Made by a program: the position numbers and the translations under genes. From positions 829,905 to 893,904 of the forward strand of contig NZ_LMFC01000002.1 of assembly GCF_001426705.1 (NCBI RefSeq): a DNA stretch of 64,000 nt. The letters are read 5' to 3'. Below the pieces are notes generated by a model. It was not told the DNA's origin. It made no database searches and saw nothing but the letters and a program-made list of their open reading frames with translations. Every line of letters begins with the position of its first letter. Within the stretch, counting starts at the first letter, position 1. Of this stretch, positions 37,076 to 45,469 are shown piece after piece. This DNA is from Cellulomonas sp. Root485 (GTDB lineage Bacteria; Actinomycetota; Actinomycetes; Actinomycetales; Cellulomonadaceae).

Positions 37076-37900
37076 ATGGCCAATCCGATCTTCAACAACA
37101 GTCCGGTCTTCCAGGACCCCGTCCAGCGCAAGGGCCAGAAGTCGCCCGCGTCGACGGTCTCCTACGGGACCCCCGGCCCGCAGGTCGCGGACGCCGCGAC
37201 GCTCGACCAGATGTACGACGCCCCCGCCGCGACCACCCGCGAGACGGGCCGGCTGACGTACGACGACGTCATCATGAAGACCGCCGGCCTGCTGGCCGTG
37301 CTGGTCGTCACCGGTGCAGCCACCTGGGTGCTCGCGCCCGGCCTGTGGATCTTCGGCGCGATCGTCGGCCTCGTGCTCGGCCTGGTCAACGCGTTCAAGA
37401 AGGAGCCGAGCCCGCCGCTGATCCTGCTCTACGCCGCGGCGCAGGGTGTGTTCCTGGGTGGCCTCAGCCAGTGGTACGAGTCGTTCTACAACGGCATCGT
37501 GGGGCAGGCGGTGCTCGCCACCATCTCGGTGTTCGCGGTCTCGCTCGTCCTGTTCAAGTCCGGCAAGGTCCGGGTCACGCCGAAGTTCCAGCGCACCCTG
37601 CTGATCGCGATGGTCGGCTACCTCGTGTTCTCGCTCATCAACCTCGGTCTCATGCTGTTCGGGGTCGGCGGCGGCACGTACGGCCCGCTGCGGTCCGGGT
37701 GGATCGGCGTCGCCGTCGGTCTCATCGCCGTCGTGCTCGCAGCCGCGATGCTCATCGTCGACTTCGACTCCATCAAGCGCGGGGTCGAGGCCGGTGTCCC
37801 GGCCAAGCTCGCGTGGACGGCGGCCTTCGGCCTCGTCGTGACGCTGGTGTGGCTGTACCTGGAGCTGCTGCGGATCTTCGCGATCCTGCGTGGCGACTGA
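37076..37900 (+). CDS. Bax inhibitor-1/YccA family membrane protein
   Basis: 274 aa. A ~70-residue polar N-terminus is followed by seven hydrophobic helices. The end GLVVTLVWLYLELLRIFAILRGD and IVDFDSIKRGVEAG match the actinobacterial Bax1-I group (pH-sensing Ca2+ leak channels in characterised members). ATG with GGAGG. It is monocistronic, ended by a 16-bp terminator hairpin. Confidence 0.9.
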   Translation: MANPIFNNSPVFQDPVQRKGQKSPASTVSYGTPGPQVADAATLDQMYDAPAATTRETGRLTYDDVIMKTAGLLAVLVVTGAATWVLAPGLWIFGAIVGLVLGLVNAFKKEPSPPLILLYAAAQGVFLGGLSQWYESFYNGIVGQAVLATISVFAVSLVLFKSGKVRVTPKFQRTLLIAMVGYLVFSLINLGLMLFGVGGGTYGPLRSGWIGVAVGLIAVVLAAAMLIVDFDSIKRGVEAGVPAKLAWTAAFGLVVTLVWLYLELLRIFAILRGD

Positions 37901-37916
37901 GCTCTGACCTGATAGC

Positions 37917-37958
37917 CGTCGGCCCGGGTGCGATGATCGAAGCGCACCCGGGCCGACG
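37917..37958 (+). terminator. Terminator after Bax1-I gene
   Basis: 16-bp perfect stem (37917-37932 with 37943-37958) and a 10-nt loop, between the Bax1-I stop and cbs. Confidence 0.85.
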
Positions 37959-37997
37959 TGTGTCTGCCCGCCCCGCCACCCATGGGAGCAGTCAGTC

Positions 37998-39383
37998 GTG
38001 AAGTACGCGAAGCACATCTCGGAGCTCGTCGGCGGCACCCCGCTCGTCCAGCTCACGTCCGTGACGGCAGGCCTGACGGCGACGATCCTCGCCAAGGTCG
38101 AGTACATGAACCCCGGCGGATCCGTGAAGGACCGCATCGCCCTGAAGATGATCGAGGCCGCGGAGGCGAGCGGCGAGCTCATGCCCGGCGGCACGATCGT
38201 GGAGCCGACCAGCGGGAACACCGGCGTCGGCCTGGCACTGGTCGCCCAGCGCAAGGGCTACCGCTGCGTGTTCGTCTGCCCCGACAAGGTCAGCCAGGAC
38301 AAGCGCGACGTGCTGCGCGCGTACGGTGCCGAGGTCGTCGTGACCCCGACCGCGGTCGCGCCGGACCACCCCAACTCGTACTACTCGGTCTCGGACCGGC
38401 TGGCCAAGGAGATCCCCGGCGGCTGGAAGCCGAACCAGTACGCCAACGCGAACGGCCCGGCCAGCCACTACGAGACGACCGGCCCGGAGATCTGGGCCGA
38501 CACCGAGGGCCGCGTCACGCACATGGTCGCGGGCGTCGGCACGGGCGGCACCATCACCGGCACCGGCCGGTACCTGCACGACGTGTCCGACGGGCGGGTG
38601 GTCGTCATCGGCGCCGACCCCGCCGGGTCGGTGTACTCCGGCGGCGACGGGCGGCCGTACCTGGTCGAGGGCGTCGGCGAGGACTTCTGGCCGACCGCCT
38701 ACGACCCGACCGTCCCCGACGAGATCATCGCCGTCTCCGACGCGGACTCTTTCGCGATGACGCGACGGCTCGCCCGCGAGGAGGGGCTGCTGGTCGGCGG
38801 CTCGTGCGGCATGGCCGTCGAGGCGACCCTGCGCTTCGCGCGCCGGCTCCAGGAGGAGGACCCCGCCGCGGCGGAACGCGCGGTGATCGTGGTGATTCTG
38901 CCCGACAGCGGGCGCGGCTACCTGTCCAAGATCTTCAACGACAAGTGGATGCGGTCCTACGGGTTCCTGGCCGCCGACGAGGGCGCCACCGTGGCCGACG
39001 TGCTGCGCACCAAGACCGGCGCGCTGCCCGACCTCGTGCACACCCACCCCAACGAGACCGTCCGCGACGCCATCGAGATCCTGCACGAGTACGGCGTCTC
39101 GCAGATGCCCGTCGTCGGCGCGGAGCCGCCCGTGAAGATCGGCGAGGTCGCCGGTGCGGTCAGCGAGCGCGAGCTGCTCGACGCGGTGTTCTCGGGGGAC
39201 GCGGAGCTCTCGGACCGCGTCGACCGGCACATGTCCGCCGCGCTGCCGCTGATCGGGTCGGGGGAGAGCGTCGAGTCGGCGCGGTCGGCCCTGCAGAAGG
39301 CGGACGCGCTCATGGTGGTCGACGACGGGTCGCCCGTCGGCGTGCTGACCCGCCATGACCTGCTGGGTTTCCTGGCACGGTAG
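37998..39383 (+). CDS. cbs: Cystathionine beta-synthase
   Basis: 461 aa. PLP-dependent fold-type II enzyme condensing homocysteine with serine to give cystathionine. PLP Lys is in NPGGSVKDRIALKMIE, the substrate loop is EPTSGNTGVGLA, and the glycine-rich phosphate site is GVGTGGTITGTGRYL. Residues ~335-461 contain two CBS repeats (DLVHTHPNETVRDAIEILHE and VDRHMSAALPLI). GTG start with GGGAG upstream. With metB downstream it forms the reverse/forward trans-sulfuration set; M. tuberculosis cbs is Rv1077. Confidence 0.94.
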   Translation: MKYAKHISELVGGTPLVQLTSVTAGLTATILAKVEYMNPGGSVKDRIALKMIEAAEASGELMPGGTIVEPTSGNTGVGLALVAQRKGYRCVFVCPDKVSQDKRDVLRAYGAEVVVTPTAVAPDHPNSYYSVSDRLAKEIPGGWKPNQYANANGPASHYETTGPEIWADTEGRVTHMVAGVGTGGTITGTGRYLHDVSDGRVVVIGADPAGSVYSGGDGRPYLVEGVGEDFWPTAYDPTVPDEIIAVSDADSFAMTRRLAREEGLLVGGSCGMAVEATLRFARRLQEEDPAAAERAVIVVILPDSGRGYLSKIFNDKWMRSYGFLAADEGATVADVLRTKTGALPDLVHTHPNETVRDAIEILHEYGVSQMPVVGAEPPVKIGEVAGAVSERELLDAVFSGDAELSDRVDRHMSAALPLIGSGESVESARSALQKADALMVVDDGSPVGVLTRHDLLGFLAR

Positions 39384-39425
39384 TTTCTCCGTCATCGGGA
39401 AACGCTGTCCGTCCGAAGGAGCACG

Positions 39426-40433
39426 ATGGCCCTGTTCGACCTTCCCCTGCCCGAGCTCGAGCGCTACCTGCCCGAGCTGGACGAGCCGGAGGACTTCGAC
39501 GAGTTCTGGACCGCCACCCTCGCCGAGGCCCGGACGTTCGACCTCGGCCTGACCGTCACGCCGATCGACTCCGGGCTGACGGTCATCGACGCCTTCGACG
39601 TGACGTTCGCCGGCTTCGGAGGGCACCCGATCAAGGCGTGGCTGACGAAGCCGGCGGGCGCGGGACAGGACCTGCCCGCGGTCGTCGAGCTCATCGGCTA
39701 CGGCGGCGGGCGCGGGTTCGCGCACGAGCGGCTCGCCTGGGCCGCCGCCGGGTACGTGCACCTGGTGATGGACACGCGCGGGCAGGGCTCCACGTGGGGT
39801 GCCGGCGGCCACACCCCCGACCCCGCCGGCTCCGGGCCGGCGTCGCCCGGCGTGATGACCCGCGGGATCCTCGACCCGCACGACCACTACTACCGGCGGC
39901 TGATCACGGACGCCGTCCGTGCGGTCGACGCCGTCCGGGCGCTCCCCGAGGTCGACCCTGCACGGGTGACGGTCGCGGGGATCAGCCAGGGCGGCGGCCT
40001 CGCGCTCGCGGTCGGCGGGCTCGTCGAGGGTCTTGCTGCGGTGCTGCCCGACGTGCCGTTCCTGTGCCACTACCCGCGTGCGCTGGGCATCACCGACGCG
40101 TTCCCCTACGGGGAGCTCGTGCAGTACCTCGCGGTGCACCGCGACCAGGAGGCGACGGTGCTCCGCACGATGTCGTACCTCGACGGCGTGCACTTCGCGC
40201 GGCGGGCGTCGGCACCGGCGCTGTTCTCCGTCGCGCTGCGGGACCAGACGTGCCCACCGTCGACCGTCTTCGCCGCCTACAACCACTACGCGGGGCTGTC
40301 GTCGGCCCGGCCGGCGACCGACATCGAGGTCTACGCGTTCAACCAGCACGAGGGCGGCCAGGCCCACCAGCTCGACCGCCAGCTGCGCTGGCTGCGCTCG
40401 TTGCTGGCGCAGGAGGCGGTGCCGGTCAGCTGA
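39426..40433 (+). CDS. Acetylxylan esterase / cephalosporin deacetylase (CE7-like)
   Basis: 335 aa, cytoplasmic (no signal). Alpha/beta hydrolase of the AXE1 group: GGRGFAHERLAWAAAGYVHLVMDTRGQGS, GISQGGGLALAVGGL with nucleophile Ser, catalytic Asp region SVALRDQTCPPSTVFAAYNHY, and catalytic His in FNQHEGGQ. It removes acetyl groups from imported xylo-oligosaccharides or related esters. Its end overlaps the convergent TetR gene within a perfect 14-bp palindrome (40423-40436). Confidence 0.92.
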   Translation: MALFDLPLPELERYLPELDEPEDFDEFWTATLAEARTFDLGLTVTPIDSGLTVIDAFDVTFAGFGGHPIKAWLTKPAGAGQDLPAVVELIGYGGGRGFAHERLAWAAAGYVHLVMDTRGQGSTWGAGGHTPDPAGSGPASPGVMTRGILDPHDHYYRRLITDAVRAVDAVRALPEVDPARVTVAGISQGGGLALAVGGLVEGLAAVLPDVPFLCHYPRALGITDAFPYGELVQYLAVHRDQEATVLRTMSYLDGVHFARRASAPALFSVALRDQTCPPSTVFAAYNHYAGLSSARPATDIEVYAFNQHEGGQAHQLDRQLRWLRSLLAQEAVPVS

Positions 40434-41013
40434 CCGACAGGCGTTCCAACCCGCCGACGAGGCCCGCGACGAGGAAGTCGAAGCTCGCGTCCACGTCGTC
40501 GGGCATGCCGAAGCCGCCGTCGAGCTCGAGCACGACGAACCCGTGCACCGCGGCGCGGACGGCGCGCACGGCGTCGATCCGTCGGTCGTCCGGGACGCCG
40601 AGCGCGGTCACGGCGTCGGCGATCTCGTCCACCACCCGGATGCTCGCCTCGCGGACGGCGTGCGCGTCGGGGTCGTGCACCCAGGCCGCCCCCTGGACCG
40701 CCTGGTAGCGGCCCGGGGAGCGTCGGGCGAGGTCCCGGATCGCGCGCGCCATCGCGGGGACCAGGTCGGTGCCCGAGTGGACCCTGCGGACGGACCGGAG
40801 GGCGTCGCCGTACTGCTCGATGCAGACCAGCGCGACGTCGCGGCGCAGCGCGGGCAGCCCGGCGACGTGCTTGTAGAGGCTGGGGACCGCGACGCCGGCC
40901 CGGGCCGCGACGGCGGCGAGGGTCAGGTCCGCGAACCCGGTCGGGCCGCCGTCGTCGACGACCGCGAGGGCCAGGTCGACGACGGCGGCACGGTCGAGCC
41001 CTGCCCTAGGCAC
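40426..41013 (-). CDS. TetR-family transcriptional regulator
   Basis: 195 aa, GTG start at 41013 inside the end of the hydrolase gene (8-nt overlap). The HTH reads LAAVAARAGVAVPSLYKHVAGLPALRRDV near residue 27. The C-terminal domain resembles TetR_C_33 (WHG-like): YQAVQGAAWVHDPDAHAV and AVHGFVVLELDGGFGM. It probably represses the hydrolase-tetR operon from the palindrome at 41879-41893. Ligand unknown. Confidence 0.9.
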   Translation of the reverse strand: MPRAGLDRAAVVDLALAVVDDGGPTGFADLTLAAVAARAGVAVPSLYKHVAGLPALRRDVALVCIEQYGDALRSVRRVHSGTDLVPAMARAIRDLARRSPGRYQAVQGAAWVHDPDAHAVREASIRVVDEIADAVTALGVPDDRRIDAVRAVRAAVHGFVVLELDGGFGMPDDVDASFDFLVAGLVGGLERLSVS

Positions 41014-41869
41014 GCGCGCTCGAGCGGACCTGGAACCGGCCGGCGGCGTCGCGGGGGAGGTCCGCGAGGAACGCCAGCGTGCGGGGGACGACGACCTCGG
41101 GCGCCTGGTTCTGCGGGTAGTGCGCGACGTCCGGGATGAGGGTCACGTCGGCGTCGATCGCGCCGCGCAGCCACTCCGCCTCCGCCGCGGGGTCCGTGAA
41201 GTCGGGGTCGATGGCGCCCACGAAGGCGATGGCCGGAGCCGTGATCTCCGGGACGCGGGCCTCGACCGGTGCGTGCGTGAGCTGGACGGTGAGGTGCCGG
41301 AAGGAGCGCAGGTGGGCGGGGTCCTTCATCGCGGCGCGCAGGTCCGCGACGTGCTCGTCGAGCCACGGTGCCTTCGTCCCGCGGTTGAGGTAGCCGCGGT
41401 AGTAGGACGCCCAGAGCGCCGCACCCCAGGGGCGGGAGAACAGCACCCGCTCGAGGCCGTGCAGGACCGCGACGGCGATCGCCGGCATCGGGCGCTCGCG
41501 CAGGAACGGGCCGGTCAGGACGAGGCCCGCGACGAGGTCGGGTCGCTCGGCGGCGGCCCACGCGGCGGCGCCCGCGCCCATCGAGTTGCCGACGAGGAGC
41601 GCGGGCCCGCCCAGGTGCTCGACGAGCGCGAGGGCGTCCTGGCCGGTCACGACGTCGCCGTGCGTGGCGAAGGTGGTGTCGGAGTCGCCGTGGCCCCGCA
41701 GGTCCATGACAGCGACGCGGTGGCCGGCCTCGACGAGCGGGCCGGTGAGCTCCCGCCACGTGCTGCGCAGGTCTCCCATGCCAGGGATGAGGACGACGAG
41801 CGGACCGGCAGCCGGACCGTCGAGCGAGTAGGCGATGCGCCCCTCAGGGCGGCTCAGGTGCTGTGTCAT
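41006..41869 (-). CDS. Alpha/beta hydrolase
   Basis: 287 aa. Strand-turn VVLIPGMGDLRSTWRELT (oxyanion), DLRGHGDSDTT, nucleophile GNSMGAGAAAW (Ser), Asp in VGAIDPDFTDP, and His in PDVAHYPQNQAPEVV. No signal peptide. The ATG at 41869 lacks a clear ribosome site, and a TetR-type palindrome lies just upstream. It is co-transcribed with the TetR gene. Substrate not predictable; family includes haloperoxidase-like and ester hydrolases. Confidence 0.88.
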   Translation of the reverse strand: MTQHLSRPEGRIAYSLDGPAAGPLVVLIPGMGDLRSTWRELTGPLVEAGHRVAVMDLRGHGDSDTTFATHGDVVTGQDALALVEHLGGPALLVGNSMGAGAAAWAAAERPDLVAGLVLTGPFLRERPMPAIAVAVLHGLERVLFSRPWGAALWASYYRGYLNRGTKAPWLDEHVADLRAAMKDPAHLRSFRHLTVQLTHAPVEARVPEITAPAIAFVGAIDPDFTDPAAEAEWLRGAIDADVTLIPDVAHYPQNQAPEVVVPRTLAFLADLPRDAAGRFQVRSSARA

Positions 41870-41878
41870 GAGACAAAA

Positions 41879-41893
41879 GCTAATGGCATTAGC
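41879..41893. promoter_or_regulatory. Operator palindrome upstream of hydrolase-tetR
   Basis: GCTAATGGCATTAGC is a perfect 15-bp palindrome (7-bp arms, one central base), 9 nt upstream of the hydrolase start codon. It is AT-rich against its surroundings, as expected for a TetR operator overlapping the promoter or transcript start. Confidence 0.75.
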
Positions 41894-41979
41894 CAACGCC
41901 GTCAACCCCTCGGTTCGGCGTCTGTCGGTCGGGGTTGGCAAGATGGGCCCGCACTGTCATCCACCGAAGGAGTACCCCC

Positions 41980-42390
41980 ATGTCCGCAGCGCTGCCCGAG
42001 GTCTCCGGTTCCTTCGGCCAGAAGCCGACGCTCACCTTCCCCGACGCCTCGCCGTCGGCCGAGCTCGAGGTCGTCGTCCTGTCCCGCGGCGACGGCGCCC
42101 TGGTCGAGGCCGGCGACGACCTCGAGGTGCACTACCTCGGCCAGTCGTGGCAGGGCGGTGTGTTCGACAACTCGTACGACCGTGGCTCCTCGATCAGCTT
42201 CCCCATCGGCATCGGCCGGGTCATCGGCGGCTGGGACGAGGGGCTGGTCGGCCAGCAGGTCGGCTCGCGCGTCCTGCTGTCGATCCCGTCGCACCTGGGC
42301 TACGGCGACCGCGGCGCGCCGCAGGCCGGCATCCAGGGTGGCGCGACGCTGGTCTTCGTGGTCGACATCGTCGGCACCAGCAGCAACTGA
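41980..42390 (+). CDS. FKBP-type peptidyl-prolyl isomerase
   Basis: 136 aa single-domain FKBP, cytoplasmic. VEAGDDLEVHYLGQSWQGGVFDNSYDRG, then FPIGIGRVIGGWDEGLVGQQVGSRVLLSIPSHLGYGDRG and ATLVFVVDIV contain the active-site aromatic and Asp positions. ATG 41980 with GAAGGAG 7 nt upstream. It assists proline-limited folding. A strong terminator follows at 42397-42434. Confidence 0.95.
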   Translation: MSAALPEVSGSFGQKPTLTFPDASPSAELEVVVLSRGDGALVEAGDDLEVHYLGQSWQGGVFDNSYDRGSSISFPIGIGRVIGGWDEGLVGQQVGSRVLLSIPSHLGYGDRGAPQAGIQGGATLVFVVDIVGTSSN

Positions 42391-42396
42391 CCCTCT

Positions 42397-42434
42397 GCGA
42401 CGGGCCCCTCTGCTCCGGCGGAGGGGCCCGTCGC
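42397..42434 (+). terminator. Terminator after FKBP gene
   Basis: 14-bp perfect stem (42397-42410 with 42421-42434) with a 10-nt loop, 6 nt after the FKBP stop and 12 nt before the next start codon. Confidence 0.88.
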
Positions 42435-42446
42435 TATCCTCGGCCC

Positions 42447-43271
42447 GTGGCGGGCGACGAGGTGACCATCGGCGACTTCGCGCGCCGGTCGGGCCTCTCG
42501 CTCAAGGCGCTGCGGCTCTACGACGCCCGCGGCCTGCTGGAGCCGGTGCGGGTCGACCCGGCCAGCGGGTACCGGTACTACGACCTCGGGCAGCTGGAGC
42601 AGGCGCGCACCATCTCCTTGCTGCGGCGCCTGGAGATGCCGCTCGGCGCGATCGCCGACGTGCTGGCCGAGCCCCGGGGGCAGGCGGCCGCGATCCGGTC
42701 CTGGTGGGTCGATCGCAGGCGTGACCTGGCGGACCGGGGGCCGGAGCTGGACCTCGTGCTCCAGTCCCTCGGCGCCGCGGACAGCCCGGCACACCCCGGA
42801 CACTTCGGTGTCGACGACGTCGTCGTCCGGCCGGTCGAGGCGCGAACCGTGGCGACGGTCCGCCGGCACGTCGCGCAGGAGGACCTCGTCGCGACCTTCG
42901 CGTCGGACGCGCTGGAGCTCCGCGCGTTCCTCGACGGCGGCGGTGCGTCGTACGGGACGGAGTTCTGGGTGCTGTTCCACGGCGCGGTGGGCAACGACGG
43001 GGACGGCCCGATCGAGACGTGCGTCCCGTACGAGGGGGCTGTTGTCCCGGCCGGCTCGATCGTCCTGCGGCAGGAGCCGGCGCAGACGCTCGCGTACGTG
43101 CCGGTCACCGCGGCCGACTGCCGGTACCCGCAGATCATCGGTGCGTACGTCGCGCTGGAGACCTGGTTCAGCACGGGTGGTCGCCGCGCGGCCGGTCCGC
43201 CCCGGGAGATCTATCCCGTCCCGTGGTCGGACGAGGGCGTCGTCGCACACGTCGCACAGCCGGTTGCTTGA
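42447..43271 (+). CDS. MerR-family regulator with GyrI-like effector domain
   Basis: 274 aa. MerR HTH: VTIGDFARRSGLSLKALRLYDARGLLEPVRVDPASGYRYY, then a linker helix to ~110. Residues ~120-274 resemble the BltR/GyrI-like ligand-binding fold (VVRPVEARTVATVRRHV, YGTEFWVLFH, AYVPVTAADCRYPQIIGAYVALETW). It probably responds to hydrophobic drugs. Start GTG 42447; GTG 42462 is an alternative. A terminator lies immediately upstream, so the promoter must be inside or very close to it. Confidence 0.85.
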   Translation: MAGDEVTIGDFARRSGLSLKALRLYDARGLLEPVRVDPASGYRYYDLGQLEQARTISLLRRLEMPLGAIADVLAEPRGQAAAIRSWWVDRRRDLADRGPELDLVLQSLGAADSPAHPGHFGVDDVVVRPVEARTVATVRRHVAQEDLVATFASDALELRAFLDGGGASYGTEFWVLFHGAVGNDGDGPIETCVPYEGAVVPAGSIVLRQEPAQTLAYVPVTAADCRYPQIIGAYVALETWFSTGGRRAAGPPREIYPVPWSDEGVVAHVAQPVA

Positions 43272-43304
43272 CCCTGCCCCAGGGGCAGACGCCACGCTGA
43301 GGTC

Positions 43305-44219
43305 ATGCCCGACCTCGCCGCGTACGCCAGCCACAGCCCGTTCACCGACCCCGGCCGCCACGCCGCGCTGCTGGCGGCCGTCGACCCCGACCCGGCGGCC
43401 CTGCACCGGGCCGCGTGCAGCACGGTCGTCCACTACCGGGCCGGCGCCGAACAGCTCGCTCCGGGCCAGGACGCCGACATCGACCTGCGCTGGCTGTCCG
43501 ACATCCTCGGCGAGGCCCAGGAACGTGCGGCCGGACCGCTCGACGCCGCTCGCCCGGCTGCCCAGCAGATCGCCGGCTGCTGCCGCGACCACACGCTGGT
43601 CGCGATCGGGGTCCTGCGCGAGCACGGCATCCCGGCGCGCAGCCGGGTCGGCTTCGCCGGCTACTTCCGGCCCGGGTTCCACCACGACCACGTGGTCGCC
43701 GAGCGCTGGGACGGGTCCCGCTGGGTGCGCTTCGACGCGGAGCTGAACATGGCCGAGAACTGGTTCGGCTTCGACTCGCACGACATGGCGACCGGGCTCG
43801 GAGCGCCGTTCGAGACGGCGGCGGAGGTGTGGCTGGCGCATCGTCGCGACGGTCTCGACGTGTCCACCTACGGCGTCGACCCGTCCCTGCCCGAGCTGTG
43901 CGGGCCGGAGTTCGTCCGCGGGTACGTCGTGACGGAACTCGCACACCGCGAGCGCGACGAGCTGCTCCTGTGGGACGTCTGGGGCGACACGCTGCCCGAG
44001 ACGCCGACGCCGGGCGAGGAGCTCGACCGGCTCGCCGACGCGATCGCGGAGCTGCTCGTCGCCGCGGACGCCGGCTCCGCGAGCGCCGAGGCGGAGCTGG
44101 AAGAGCGGTACGCGAACGACCCGCGGCTGCACCCCGGCGGGGGAGTCATGACGCTGTCGCCGACCGGACGCGTCGGCGACGCGGACCTCCTCGCGAAGGT
44201 GAACCGCTGGCGGTCCTAG
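43305..44219 (+). CDS. Transglutaminase-like superfamily protein
   Basis: 304 aa, no signal peptide. The papain-like triad is visible: Cys in QQIAGCCRDHTLVAIGVLREHGIPAR, His in HHDHVVAERWDGSRW, and Asp in VRFDAEL. Such cytoplasmic proteins are usually peptidases or amidases rather than crosslinkers. Its TAG shares the tetranucleotide CTAG with the stop of the convergent oxidase gene. Substrate unknown. Confidence 0.8.
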   Translation: MPDLAAYASHSPFTDPGRHAALLAAVDPDPAALHRAACSTVVHYRAGAEQLAPGQDADIDLRWLSDILGEAQERAAGPLDAARPAAQQIAGCCRDHTLVAIGVLREHGIPARSRVGFAGYFRPGFHHDHVVAERWDGSRWVRFDAELNMAENWFGFDSHDMATGLGAPFETAAEVWLAHRRDGLDVSTYGVDPSLPELCGPEFVRGYVVTELAHRERDELLLWDVWGDTLPETPTPGEELDRLADAIAELLVAADAGSASAEAELEERYANDPRLHPGGGVMTLSPTGRVGDADLLAKVNRWRS

Positions 44220-45460
44220 AGGACGTGCCGCTCCAGGAAGTCGTTGCGGAACACGCCGTCGGGGTCGGTGCGCGCGACCAGCGCCCGGAAGTCGTCCCAG
44301 TGCGGGTAGAGGCGGGCGAGGTCGTGGTTCTCGTCGGCGAAGAGCTTGCCCCAGTGCGGTCGCGCGTCGAACGGCGCCAGTGCCGCCTCGATCGTCGGCA
44401 GCACCGCCTCGACCTCCGCCTGCCGGGGCAGCCACGTGAAGTGCAGGCCGACCCGGGGACCGCCCTGCGCGCCGGACAGCCACAGGTCGTCGCCGGCCAT
44501 CGTGCGGACCTCGGTGACCTGCAGCAACGGGGACACCAGGCTGCTCAGTGACCGGACGGCCTCCAGCGCGGCGACCGCGTGGGCGCGCGGCACCAGGAAC
44601 TCGGACTGCAGCTCGTCGCCGTTGCTCGGCGTGAAGTCCATCCGGAAGTGCGGCAGGCGGTCGTGCCACGGGCCCGGCTCGCCCAGCTGCGCGGTGCAGT
44701 TCACGGGGTCGATGCCGGGCAGCGGGTGGCGGGGTCCGTCGGCGGGCGTCGTGCCGAACAGGTCGGTGCGCAGCGCGTAGGCCGGCGTGACGCGCGTCTT
44801 GCGCCAGACCTGCGCGATGGTGTCGCCGGTCCAGTCGGTGAAGAGGCTCACGGAGTCGGCGCTGCTGGTGATCTCGTCGAGGTGAGCCAACGCCTCCGCC
44901 CACGGCAGGTCGACGTGGACCTCCTGCGCGACGTCGTAGGTGGGCTCGATGTCGAGGGTCACGCGCGTGACCACCCCGAGCGCACCCAGCGCGACGACGG
45001 ACCCGGCGAAGTCCTCGTCGCCGCGGCGGACCGTCCGCAGCGTGCCGTCGGGTCCCACGATCTCCAGCGCCGCGACGGCGGACGCCAGGTTCCTGCTCGC
45101 GTCGCCCGATCCGTGCGTGGCGGTCGCGACCGCGCCGGCCACCGAGATGTGGGGCAGGGACGCCAGGTTGTGCACGGCCCAGCCGGCGGGGTGCAGGTGC
45201 TGCGCCAGCGTCCCGTAGCGGGTGCCGCCCGTGACCGTGACGGTCCGCGCCTGCTCGTCGATTACCGGGGCCGCCTCCAGGGCGTCCAGCGCGACCAGCG
45301 CGGCGGGATCGTCGGCCAGGTCGTTGAAGCAGTGCCGGGTGCCCAGCGCTCGGATCCTCGGGGAACCCGCGACGAGCTCCTGCAGCTCTTCGACGGAGCC
45401 CGGATGGTGCACGACCCCCGCGCGGTAGGTGTAGTTGCCGGCCCAGTTCGTCAGCGTCAC
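44216..45460 (-). CDS. Alditol oxidase-like FAD-linked oxidoreductase
   Basis: 414 aa, same length and sequence style as Streptomyces AldO. The FAD domain has NWAGNYTYRAGVVHHPGS and the covalent-flavin His region ALGTRHCFNDLA, then LASLPHISVAGAVATATHGSG and ALGALGVVTRVTLDIEP. Substrate domain: VNCTAQLGEPGPWHDRLPHFRMDFTPS and ARPHWGKLF. It would oxidise sugar alcohols such as xylitol or sorbitol with O2, producing H2O2; D-arabinono-lactone oxidase is the alternative. GTG start. Confidence 0.88.
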   Translation of the reverse strand: MTLTNWAGNYTYRAGVVHHPGSVEELQELVAGSPRIRALGTRHCFNDLADDPAALVALDALEAAPVIDEQARTVTVTGGTRYGTLAQHLHPAGWAVHNLASLPHISVAGAVATATHGSGDASRNLASAVAALEIVGPDGTLRTVRRGDEDFAGSVVALGALGVVTRVTLDIEPTYDVAQEVHVDLPWAEALAHLDEITSSADSVSLFTDWTGDTIAQVWRKTRVTPAYALRTDLFGTTPADGPRHPLPGIDPVNCTAQLGEPGPWHDRLPHFRMDFTPSNGDELQSEFLVPRAHAVAALEAVRSLSSLVSPLLQVTEVRTMAGDDLWLSGAQGGPRVGLHFTWLPRQAEVEAVLPTIEAALAPFDARPHWGKLFADENHDLARLYPHWDDFRALVARTDPDGVFRNDFLERHVL

Positions 45461-45469
45461 CGGACCAAC

